DNA of 20,920 nt from positions 1 to 20,920 of the forward strand of contig JAGRHW010000014.1 in the NCBI GenBank assembly GCA_020444765.1, read 5' to 3'. Each line of letters begins with the position of its first letter. The first letter of the stretch is position 1. The DNA comes from Gammaproteobacteria bacterium (GTDB taxonomy: Bacteria; Pseudomonadota; Gammaproteobacteria; Granulosicoccales; Granulosicoccaceae). This document shows, piece by piece, positions 14,417 through 20,920 of this stretch. A program made the position numbers and the translations under genes. The notes beneath the pieces were generated by a model. That model was not told the origin of the DNA and ran no database searches. It saw nothing but the letters and a program-made list of their open reading frames with translations.

Positions 14417-14449
14417 CTGGATCCCCAACTAAAGCACTCGGGGATGACG
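14417..14449 (+). repeat. Short palindromic repeat, copy C
   Basis: It is the same element as copy A with two G-to-A changes in the arms and loop. It ends 15 bases before the decarboxylase stop codon, so the hairpin would lie at the 3' end of that message. GATGACGAAGTG occurs both at the end of this copy and at 14331-14341 between A and B. Confidence 0.75.
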
Positions 14450-14463
14450 AAGTGCCTGATAGA

Positions 14464-15882
14464 TTATATCAAGCCCGCCTTGATGATTGACTCACCGGCT
14501 GTTTTGCAGTTACCGATAAGTTTATCAATATCTCCTTTCCCGGCTTCACCATTGGCGAGAATCAGACGGATTCCGCTCCGGCCCTTGAAGTTGGCATAGT
14601 CAACAAATGCCTGGCCTGTATTTCTGAGTTGTTTGCAGATGGCGATGGTGAGCTGCCGGAGTTGCGCTTCGTCGAGACCGGCCCGTGGCTCATACCTGAA
14701 CAGGATGTTCAGGTAGCCTGAGGGTCCGAGCAAGGTAAAGTCGGGATGTGCGGTCAGCTGCTCCACACAGTAGGATTTCAGGTCCTGTAAACGATCGAGT
14801 TTATCGGCATATCCAAGCGTGCCGGCCGCCTTCCAGCTCATCCAGGCTTTCAGGGCATCGGCCCGCCGGCCACACTGGATCGAGCGTTCCCCGAGATTGA
14901 AGTCGGCATTCTCATCGGCATGGAACAGGTAGTCGCCACCGCCACCAGCGATGGCTTCCTTCAAAAAGCCGGCTTCGCGAACCTGGATACCGGCGGCGGT
15001 CAAGGGCACGTTAATCAGTTTGTGCATATCCCAGCTAAAGGAGTCGGCGCGTTCAACACCATCCATATAGTGCCGGTATTTATCCGAAAACAACACCGGC
15101 GCGCCCCAGGCGCCATCGACGTGCAGCCAGAGTCCGTATCGCCGGGCTATTTCCGCACAAGGCCCGATTGGATCGAAGGCGCCGACAACAGTGGTGCCGG
15201 ACGTCAGGCCGATATAAAAAGGCGTATGACCCTGATCAATCGATTGGCGTATGGCGGTATCGAGTTGCTCGGGGATAATACAACCATCCTGGTCAGTGGC
15301 GACTGACAGCAGATTATCCTCGCCTATGCCAAGTACATTGGCTGCTCTCAGGTTGGAGTAGTGGGCCTGGTCCGAGACATAAGCGACCAGGGTTTTTCCC
15401 TGCAATCCGTTTTTCTTGCTGCCAGGCGCTTTGCTGGCGCGGGCCAGCATCATGGCAATCAGGTTGCCCTGGCTGCCACCGGTGAGCATGACGCCATCGC
15501 CGTGTTCAAAACCAATCAGCGAGTTCCATTTTTTGATCAGTTCAAGTTCCATCAGCGTAGCCACCGGACTCATCTGGAAAGTGTGCATGTTCGCATTGCT
15601 TAATACTGCAACCCAGTCGCCAAGAAGAGCGGGTTTGTTGACGCCGGAATAAAGCAGCTTGTAAAAAGCACTCTGAGAAACATCAGGGTTGTATTTCAAA
15701 AAAAATCCGGCGGCTTCTTTCAGCAAGGCAGGGTCGGCGGCCTCATCGGTGAGGCTGAAGTCCAGTAATGATTTCAGTTCAGTCGCGCTGAGACCGTGGG
15801 AGACAGGGCGCGGTTGGGAAAACTCTTCCGCAAGTTCATGCAACAATGTCAACTGCGTGTGGAAATCGTTGTTTTTTTTCAT
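14464..15882 (-). CDS. Group II PLP-dependent amino acid decarboxylase (cysteine-sulfinate/cysteate or glutamate decarboxylase-like)
   Basis: The 472-residue cytoplasmic enzyme has all the PLP-site marks of group II decarboxylases: His174 in SDQAHYSN (ring stacking), Asp256 in LHVDGAWG (pyridine N) and Lys288 in SFSWDMHKL (Schiff base). The blocks SGTTVVGAFDPI and IQCGRRADALKAWMSWKAAGTLGYADKLDRL resemble animal cysteine-sulfinate and glutamate decarboxylases more than the aromatic or bacterial GadB types. The product would be an amine such as taurine, hypotaurine, beta-alanine or GABA. It is divergent from a polar amino acid ABC transporter, which probably supplies its substrate. Given the sulfonate-type cluster nearby, cysteate or cysteine sulfinate is an attractive but unproven substrate. 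The ribosome-binding site is weak. Confidence 0.82.
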   Translation of the reverse strand: MKKNNDFHTQLTLLHELAEEFSQPRPVSHGLSATELKSLLDFSLTDEAADPALLKEAAGFFLKYNPDVSQSAFYKLLYSGVNKPALLGDWVAVLSNANMHTFQMSPVATLMELELIKKWNSLIGFEHGDGVMLTGGSQGNLIAMMLARASKAPGSKKNGLQGKTLVAYVSDQAHYSNLRAANVLGIGEDNLLSVATDQDGCIIPEQLDTAIRQSIDQGHTPFYIGLTSGTTVVGAFDPIGPCAEIARRYGLWLHVDGAWGAPVLFSDKYRHYMDGVERADSFSWDMHKLINVPLTAAGIQVREAGFLKEAIAGGGGDYLFHADENADFNLGERSIQCGRRADALKAWMSWKAAGTLGYADKLDRLQDLKSYCVEQLTAHPDFTLLGPSGYLNILFRYEPRAGLDEAQLRQLTIAICKQLRNTGQAFVDYANFKGRSGIRLILANGEAGKGDIDKLIGNCKTAGESIIKAGLI

Positions 15883-16195
15883 GGAAAAGTCCGTTATGTC
15901 GGTCGTCCGTGATGCTATCGATAGAGGGATGAATCGCGTGTGATGCCTATTTTATACGATTAAAAATTCCCTGGTAGCACAAAAAACTGAACAAATTTTC
16001 CCTGTGCACCGAAAAAATGCACCGCAAAATACAGGTCGCACCAGGACAAATGATTGTTCAACGTGCTTGATACTTTGTCGGAAAATCCTTAGTCTGGTTT
16101 TGAAGTGCCTCAGGCAAGGCCAAAAAAACAGTAAGTACTCAATAGCGGGAATATTTGTTTTCCGCATACCATGCTCTTAACTGAAAGGTTCCAAC
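15883..16195. other. Divergent regulatory region with short direct repeats
   Basis: No gene is supported in these 313 bases; reading frames here have no recognisable product. The region is AT-rich and must hold the promoters of the decarboxylase and of the amino acid transporter. TGCACCG occurs at 16005-16011 and 16018-16024, with a related CGCACC at 16037-16042. These direct repeats could be activator half-sites. I see no convincing -35/-10 pair; TTGATA at about 16073 is followed only by a poor -10. Confidence 0.4.
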
Positions 16196-17011
16196 ATGAT
16201 GAATTTATCAATCAGCAATATGATGCGTGCGGCATGCGTCAGCATGCTCGCGCTTTTCACGATGTCAGTGGCCAGCGCAGATGCCCTCGAGGATATCAAG
16301 GCAAACGGTGTGCTCAAGGTTGGCGTCAAAGCCGATTACAAGCCCTACGGCTTTCGGGATCCCTCAGGAAAAATCATCGGCATCGAGCCGGAACTGGCCA
16401 TGGATGTCGCCAAAAAGCTTGGCGTGGAAGTCGAGTACGTACCGGTCGTCAGCTCCAACCGCATGCAGTTTCTGGAGCAGGGTAAAATCGATCTGATGAT
16501 TGCCACCATGACCGACAAGCCTGACCGCCGTAAGGTTGTCAACATTGTCGATCCCAATTACTACTCTTCCGGGACCAATATCCTGGCGCCGAAAAAATTC
16601 GGTTTCAAGGCCTGGGAAGATCTGCGGGATAAACCGGTTTGCGGTATTCAAGGTGCGTTTTACAACAAAAAGACCGGTCAGGAGTTCGGCGCCAAGATCG
16701 TTGCCTTCAAAGGCACGACGGAAGCCTATGCCGCACTGCAAGCCGGAAACTGCGTAGCCTTTGTCTACGATGACTCGGCGATAGTCGCCAAGAGCAACGA
16801 GCCTGAATGGTCGGATTACGAAATGCCTTTGCCGACTATCGACGACGCGCCCTGGGGACTGGCGGTCAGGCTCGGTGAGCAGGCGTTCTACGATCTGATG
16901 TCCGAAATGATTGTCGACTGGCATAAAAGCGGTCGGATACTCGAGCTTGAGACAAAATGGGGCGTTGCCAACACGCCGTTCGCCAAAGCCATGCACGAGA
17001 AGTACAAATAG
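16196..17011 (+). CDS. Polar amino acid ABC transporter, periplasmic substrate-binding protein
   Basis: The 271-residue binding protein of SBP family 3 has a signal peptide (about 1-28, ending near SVASADALEDI). The opening GVLKVGVKADYKPYGFRDPSGKIIGIEPELAMDVAKKLG and the block GKIDLMIATMTDKPDRRKVVN are diagnostic of family 3, which binds amino acids and related acids. AAAGG lies 7 bases before the ATG at 16196; ATG at 16199 is also possible. It is the first gene of a four-gene ABC system and is followed by a strong hairpin. Ligand identity cannot be told; the divergent decarboxylase suggests an acidic amino acid or sulfonated analogue. Confidence 0.92.
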   Translation: MMNLSISNMMRAACVSMLALFTMSVASADALEDIKANGVLKVGVKADYKPYGFRDPSGKIIGIEPELAMDVAKKLGVEVEYVPVVSSNRMQFLEQGKIDLMIATMTDKPDRRKVVNIVDPNYYSSGTNILAPKKFGFKAWEDLRDKPVCGIQGAFYNKKTGQEFGAKIVAFKGTTEAYAALQAGNCVAFVYDDSAIVAKSNEPEWSDYEMPLPTIDDAPWGLAVRLGEQAFYDLMSEMIVDWHKSGRILELETKWGVANTPFAKAMHEKYK

Positions 17012-17024
17012 GCAGCCGATCGGG

Positions 17025-17052
17025 GCGGGTCGTCGGAAATCTGACGACCCGC
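17025..17052 (+). other. Intercistronic hairpin after the amino acid binding-protein gene
   Basis: GCGGGTCGTC (17025-17034) pairs perfectly with GACGACCCGC (17043-17052); two further inner pairs including a G-U leave a 4-base loop. No U-run follows, so it is more likely an mRNA-stabilising or partial-attenuation element. Such elements are common after binding-protein genes, which are needed in excess over the permease. Confidence 0.65.
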
Positions 17053-17098
17053 AAATACTGAATCCTTCACTCAGGGTAATCGAAGATAAGAGGACCCG

Positions 17099-17845
17099 AT
17101 GGAAGCCTTTTACGAATGGTTTAGATGGCTTTACGATCAAACCGGCATAAACCTCCCGTTTATCTACGACAGCTACGATCGCAGCCGCATGATCGACGGC
17201 TTTTTTATGACGATCAAGCTGTCGCTGGTCTGCCTGTTTTTTTCGCTCGTGATCGGTATGGTGGGCGCCTGGCTGCAGGGCTCTCCGTTCAAGTGGACAC
17301 GCCGGCTGGTAAACGGCTATATCCAGCTTTTTCGCAATACGCCGCCCCTGGTGCAGTTGTATTTTTTCTATTTCGCGATCGGCTCCCTACTGCCGAAGGT
17401 GGCAACCGATTACGGTGGTCAGGCGCCGCTGCTCGGCAGTTTTGCCTGGGCGGTCATCTCCCTGTCGTTTTTTGCCGGCGCGTTCAACGTCGAGATTTTC
17501 CGCTCCGGTATACAGGCGGTGCCGAACTCGACCGTGGAGGCGGCCGAGGCGCTCGGATTTACCCGCCTGCAGATCTATAAAAACATCACCCTGCCTTTGG
17601 CCTTCCGGGTTGTATTGCCGGCACTCAACAACAATCTCGTCAATCTGGTCAAAACCACAACCCTGGCTTATGCCATTGCCGTTCCCGAGATGCTGTATGA
17701 GGCGAATCAGATCTGGTCCGATAATGTCAATGTGCCGGAGATGATGATCTTTTTGCTGCTGGCGTATTTCGTTCTGGTCGGTGTGCTCGTCTGGATGATG
17801 CACCGCTGGGAGCGGGCGATGAAAATTCCGGGATATGGCGCATGA
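17099..17845 (+). CDS. Polar amino acid ABC transporter permease (first)
   Basis: The 248-residue inner-membrane permease of the HisM/HisQ type has about five to six helices. A clear EAA loop, VEAAEALGFTRLQIYKNITLP (about 142-162), contacts the ATPase. The conserved RNTPPLVQLYFFYFA segment is typical of this family. AAGAGGA lies shortly before the ATG. It overlaps the second permease gene by 4 bases (ATGA), as expected for a heterodimeric permease. Confidence 0.92.
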   Translation: MEAFYEWFRWLYDQTGINLPFIYDSYDRSRMIDGFFMTIKLSLVCLFFSLVIGMVGAWLQGSPFKWTRRLVNGYIQLFRNTPPLVQLYFFYFAIGSLLPKVATDYGGQAPLLGSFAWAVISLSFFAGAFNVEIFRSGIQAVPNSTVEAAEALGFTRLQIYKNITLPLAFRVVLPALNNNLVNLVKTTTLAYAIAVPEMLYEANQIWSDNVNVPEMMIFLLLAYFVLVGVLVWMMHRWERAMKIPGYGA

Positions 17846-18696
17846 GCGGCAAGGACTTTAAAACCGATCTGCCGGTGATGCTGCCGTCAGTCAGACCTGC
17901 GTCCGGGCCGGATAAATTCCGTTTTCGCTTCAGCCTCTGGTACGTGTTTCTGATAGCCGCTTTCTGTCTGTTGTCCACGGTTGTCGCTCACGGAGCGGCG
18001 GAATCGACACAGGACTCCGCGCTGACCGTGATGCTGCGATGGACACCCCTGTTATTGAAAGGCTTTGTTTTTAATCTGATCATCTCTTTCTCCGCCATGG
18101 CACTGGGCACGCTGATCGGTACCGGGCTTGGTCTGGGGCAGATTTCACCGAACAGCGGCTTGCGCAAACTGTCGTGGTTTATTACCCAGTTTTTCCGAAA
18201 TTCACCCTGGCTGGTTTTGCTTTTTTTCGCGATGTTTTTACTGCCTTTTGAAATAAAAATCGCCGGCCTGAGTATTCCCTTGCCGGATTGGCTGAAAGCA
18301 ATCATCGGTCTTTCACTGCCGGTGATGGCCAATGTTTCGGAGATTGTGCGTGGCGCCATCGCCTCGATACCGAGCGGCCAATGGGAAGCTGCCGAAAGTC
18401 TCGCCTATACCCGCTCGCAAACTCTTTGGCGGATTATCCTGCCGCAGTGCATAAAACGCATGTTGCCGCCCTGGATGAACCTTTATGCCATCCTGACCAT
18501 GGCGACCGTGCTGGCCTCGATCGTCGGCGTCTCGGAAGTCATGACCCTGACAGGGCAGGCGCTGGCGGCCGAAGGCGGTCGGCCGGAGCTTTTGGCGCCG
18601 TTTTATTCTTTCGTCCTGTTGCTGTTTTTTGCCTACTGCTATCCGATTGCGCGCTGGACGATTTATCTTGAACGCAAGTACGGAGTCATCAACTGA
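17842..18696 (+). CDS. Polar amino acid ABC transporter permease (second)
   Basis: The 284-residue partner permease is longer than the first because of an N-terminal extension of about 25 cytoplasmic residues before the first helix. It has the family segment TQFFRNSPWLVLLFFAMFLLP and an EAA loop WEAAESLAYTRSQTLWRIILPQ (about 182-203). With the first permease it forms the membrane channel. Its stop is 11 bases before the ATPase gene. Confidence 0.92.
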   Translation: MSGKDFKTDLPVMLPSVRPASGPDKFRFRFSLWYVFLIAAFCLLSTVVAHGAAESTQDSALTVMLRWTPLLLKGFVFNLIISFSAMALGTLIGTGLGLGQISPNSGLRKLSWFITQFFRNSPWLVLLFFAMFLLPFEIKIAGLSIPLPDWLKAIIGLSLPVMANVSEIVRGAIASIPSGQWEAAESLAYTRSQTLWRIILPQCIKRMLPPWMNLYAILTMATVLASIVGVSEVMTLTGQALAAEGGRPELLAPFYSFVLLLFFAYCYPIARWTIYLERKYGVIN

Positions 18697-18707
18697 CAGG
18701 AAAAATA

Positions 18708-19454
18708 ATGAGCTGGACTGAAGATCAACCCATGGTATCGGTCAGAGACGTGCACAAATCCTACGGCGACCTGGAAGTGCTCAAGGGTGTGTCGCTGGAT
18801 GTTATGAAGGGCGAAGTCATTTGCATTATCGGCCCGTCGGGTTCGGGCAAATCGACGCTGATCCGTTGCATCAATGCGCTCAACGATATTCAGCAGGGTT
18901 CGATTCTGGTCGAGGGGCAGGAAGTCAACGATCCGGACCTGGACAAACTGGAGCTGCGCAAAAAGGTCGGCATGGTTTTCCAGCAATATAATCTGTTTCC
19001 GCACAAAACCACCTTGCAGAACATCATGATGGCGCCAGTGCTTGTATTAAAACAGGATAAAAAACAGGTTGAAGCAACCGCCCGCAAACTGATCAAAAAA
19101 GTCCGTCTCGAAGGCAAGGAGGACAGCTACCCCGGCGAATTGTCCGGAGGCCAGCAGCAGCGTGTGGCGATTGCCCGTTCACTGGCCATGAGTCCCGACG
19201 TAATGCTGTTCGATGAGGTGACGGCGGCGCTGGACCCGGAAACGGTCGGGGAAGTGCTGACCACGATCAAGGAACTTGCTGAAGATGGTATGACCTGTAT
19301 TCTGGTCACCCACGAAATGGGTTTTGCCCGCGAGGTCGCCGATCATATCTACTTTACCGACCGGGGTGTCATCGTCGAGCACGGGTCGCCGGCGACCTTT
19401 TTCGATGAGGCGAAGGATCCGCGGACCCGCGAGTTTCTCAAACAGATTCTTTAG
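18708..19454 (+). CDS. Polar amino acid ABC transporter ATP-binding protein
   Basis: The 248-residue ATPase powers the transporter on the cytoplasmic face. It has Walker A GPSGSGKST (about 44-52), a Q-loop VFQQYNLFPHKT, signature LSGGQQQRVAIARSL, Walker B VMLFDEVTAALDPE and switch His in VTHEMG. The DEVTAALD form, with Val for the usual Pro, occurs in part of the polar amino acid group and does not change catalytic residues. AGGA lies 7 bases before the ATG. It is the last gene of the operon; a short AGCCG/CGGCT inverted repeat just after the stop is too weak to call a terminator. Confidence 0.94.
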   Translation: MSWTEDQPMVSVRDVHKSYGDLEVLKGVSLDVMKGEVICIIGPSGSGKSTLIRCINALNDIQQGSILVEGQEVNDPDLDKLELRKKVGMVFQQYNLFPHKTTLQNIMMAPVLVLKQDKKQVEATARKLIKKVRLEGKEDSYPGELSGGQQQRVAIARSLAMSPDVMLFDEVTAALDPETVGEVLTTIKELAEDGMTCILVTHEMGFAREVADHIYFTDRGVIVEHGSPATFFDEAKDPRTREFLKQIL

Positions 19455-19615
19455 CCGAACGGCTACTGTCGGTTCCGATCCGATACCGCATAACTCATCG
19501 GAAAACCCCTGGAGCTTGCCCGCCATGCAGCCCGCAGCTGGCATGAGGTACTTGTTGCTGCCGTTTGTTCGCGTCTGTGGCATAGTCAAGTCCTGTCAAT
19601 TGTCGATGGCAAGTC

Positions 19616-20920
19616 ATGCTGCATTCCAGACCGCTCAACCGAATTGCACGTAAGTTATTGCACCTCTGGGTAAGCGCCCGGGTACTGCCAAAGCCCATCG
19701 GTGACTTACAGCTCGATCCGCAAATACCCGTCGTTTATGTGGTGGAGACGCGGTCCTGGTCGAATCTGCTGGTTTTGCAGCAGCAGTGCGAGCGCTTCAG
19801 ACTGCCGCCGCCGCTGCAGCGCATCCACGGCGAACAGGCGCTTGAACTGCAACGCTGGCATTCGATCTATACGATAGCACCACGTCAGGCGGTCAGGGGC
19901 TGGCTGAAAAACCAGCCCAAACGCTCGCGCATGCTGCGCGGCATCGTCGAAGTGCTGCGCGAAAACCCTACGCAAAAACTGCAGTTTGTGCCCGTGTCGA
20001 TTTTCTGGGGCCGGCCGGTGGCGATGCAAAAAAACTGGCTGCAGATTCTTTTTGCCGATAGCTGGGCACCGGTCAACCGGCTGAAAAAGCTATTGACGAT
20101 CGCCATTCACGGGCGTGAGACGCTGGTGAAGTTTTCTGACCTCGTCTGTTTGCAGGCTGGAGACTTCGGTGATTCGACAGACGACGAGATCATCGACCGT
20201 TTACAGCAAACCTTTTCCAGACGACTGCGCGAGAATCGCGTCGAAACACTGGGGCCGGATATCTCGCACAGCCGGACGCTGGTGCGCAAACTGATCATGA
20301 ATCCGGCCGTGCAGAACGCCATCGGCCGGCGCAGCGCCGAAGAGGGCCGTTCAGAATACAAGATAGCCCTGCAGGCGCACCGCTACCTGGATGAAATCGT
20401 CGCCAGCTGCAGTCAGATCACCATCCGCCTGATGCAGCTGGGTCTGACCGCGTTCTGGAACCGCTTTTATTCCGGCATCAAGCTGTATCACCAGGACACG
20501 CTGAGAAATCTCTCAGCCAGTCATGAAATTATTTACGTGCCGTGCCACCGCAGTCATATCGACTACCTGCTGTTGTCCTATGTGATTTACTACCAGGGGC
20601 TGGCGATTCCGTATATCGCGGCGGGTAAAAATCTGAACATGCCGATTATCGGCCGTATTCTGCGCGGCGGGGGCGCATTTTTCATTCGCCGCAGTTTCAA
20701 GGGAAATGAGTTGTATTCGACCGTGTTGTTTGAATACCTCGCCTCATTGATGGCGCAGGGCGTGCCGATCGAATACTTCGTCGAAGGCGGGCGCAGCCGC
20801 ACCGGCCGGCTTTTGCAACCCAAGCCCGGCATGTTGTCGATGAGCGCGCGGGGATTTCTGAAGTACCGGAAAAAGCCGCTGGCCTTCGTGCCGGTCTATA
20901 TCGGCTATGAAAAACTCATG
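19616..20920 (+). CDS. plsB: Glycerol-3-phosphate acyltransferase PlsB (partial, off right edge)
   Basis: The first 435 codons are in the window and the frame is open to the right edge; E. coli PlsB is about 807 residues. It transfers an acyl group from acyl-ACP or acyl-CoA to the sn-1 position of glycerol 3-phosphate at the inner membrane, the first step of phospholipid synthesis. The catalytic HX4D is in VPCHRSHIDYLLLSYV (about 304-319), followed by GGGAFFIRRSFKGNELYS and FVEGGRSRTGRLL, which bind glycerol 3-phosphate. N-terminal segments VPVSIFWGRP and FSDLVCLQAG also follow E. coli. Start ATG 19616 gives a normal-looking N-terminus, but its Shine-Dalgarno is poor. It is a housekeeping gene that marks the likely end of the accessory region. 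Confidence 0.95.
   Translation, partial: MLHSRPLNRIARKLLHLWVSARVLPKPIGDLQLDPQIPVVYVVETRSWSNLLVLQQQCERFRLPPPLQRIHGEQALELQRWHSIYTIAPRQAVRGWLKNQPKRSRMLRGIVEVLRENPTQKLQFVPVSIFWGRPVAMQKNWLQILFADSWAPVNRLKKLLTIAIHGRETLVKFSDLVCLQAGDFGDSTDDEIIDRLQQTFSRRLRENRVETLGPDISHSRTLVRKLIMNPAVQNAIGRRSAEEGRSEYKIALQAHRYLDEIVASCSQITIRLMQLGLTAFWNRFYSGIKLYHQDTLRNLSASHEIIYVPCHRSHIDYLLLSYVIYYQGLAIPYIAAGKNLNMPIIGRILRGGGAFFIRRSFKGNELYSTVLFEYLASLMAQGVPIEYFVEGGRSRTGRLLQPKPGMLSMSARGFLKYRKKPLAFVPVYIGYEKLM

Larger units (their letters stand above)
14052..14463. other. Non-coding stretch with repeat elements
   Basis: No convincing gene was found in these 412 bases. The left half (14052-14265) should hold the promoter of the flavocytochrome gene, but I see no clear boxes. 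The right half holds three short palindromic repeats, listed separately. Confidence 0.6.

Noticed and set aside
14273..14449. CRISPR array
   Set aside because: There are only three units, one is inverted, spacing is irregular, and the units are self-complementary interspersed elements without cas genes nearby.
15952..16167. Minus-strand 71-residue frame in the divergent control region
   Set aside because: It would sit between two divergent promoters, shows no recognisable motif, and overlaps the AT-rich regulatory sequence.
19455..19475. Terminator after the amino acid ABC ATPase gene
   Set aside because: AGCCG/CGGCT has a two-base loop and no U-run, so it does not meet the pattern.

Overview
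The window looks like chromosomal DNA from a gammaproteobacterium, probably an uncultured or environmental one. The main reason is the gene at the right edge: a glycerol-3-phosphate acyltransferase that follows E. coli PlsB closely through its HX4D and EGGRSRTGR blocks. An EttA-type ABC-F sequence at the left edge and short ATTCCC/GGGAAT palindromic repeats agree with this. No rRNA, tRNA, CRISPR array, transposase or phage gene was seen.

Layout. (1) 1-3575, minus strand: a nickel ECF-type uptake operon in the order nikK-nikM-nikL-nikQ-nikO, with 4-base stop/start overlaps at M/L, L/Q and Q/O. The nikO frame passes, inside the ABC signature motif, into an EttA-like sequence and leaves the window. 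(2) 3611-3660: a perfect NikR operator, GTATGA-N16-TCATAC, over a good promoter for nikK, followed by a divergent nikR (3747-4220). This NikR keeps the DNA-contacting residues but lacks all four classical nickel ligands and has a His-rich tail. (3) 4230-12692: a GntR/HutC regulator is divergent from a long plus-strand cluster. The cluster holds a tripartite tricarboxylate-type transporter (tctA, tctB, tctC), an acylating aldehyde dehydrogenase of the sulfoacetaldehyde type (SauS-like), an acyl-CoA ligase (SauT-like), a UspA protein and a TauE/SafE-type anion (sulfite) exporter. (4) 12723-14051, minus: a ferric-reductase-like flavocytochrome. (5) 14052-14463: a non-coding stretch with three copies of a short palindromic repeat. 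(6) 14464-15882, minus: a group II PLP decarboxylase resembling cysteine-sulfinate/cysteate and glutamate decarboxylases. It is divergent from a four-gene polar amino acid ABC transporter (16196-19454). (7) 19616 to the right edge: plsB.

How the genes may work together. The first third is a self-contained nickel uptake and regulation unit. The middle reads as import and dissimilation of a small anionic acid, most simply sulfoacetate: uptake by TctABC, activation to sulfoacetyl-CoA, reduction to sulfoacetaldehyde, and export of the sulfite released later by a sulfoacetaldehyde acetyltransferase (Xsc). No xsc is in the window. The decarboxylase and amino acid transporter could feed the same theme through cysteate or cysteine sulfinate to (hypo)taurine, but that link is inference.

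Notable non-coding structure includes a 19-codon reading frame whose stop overlaps the tctC start codon (TAATG), a series of hairpins around tctC, a 10-bp hairpin after the amino acid binding-protein gene, and two dyads between the GntR gene and tctA.
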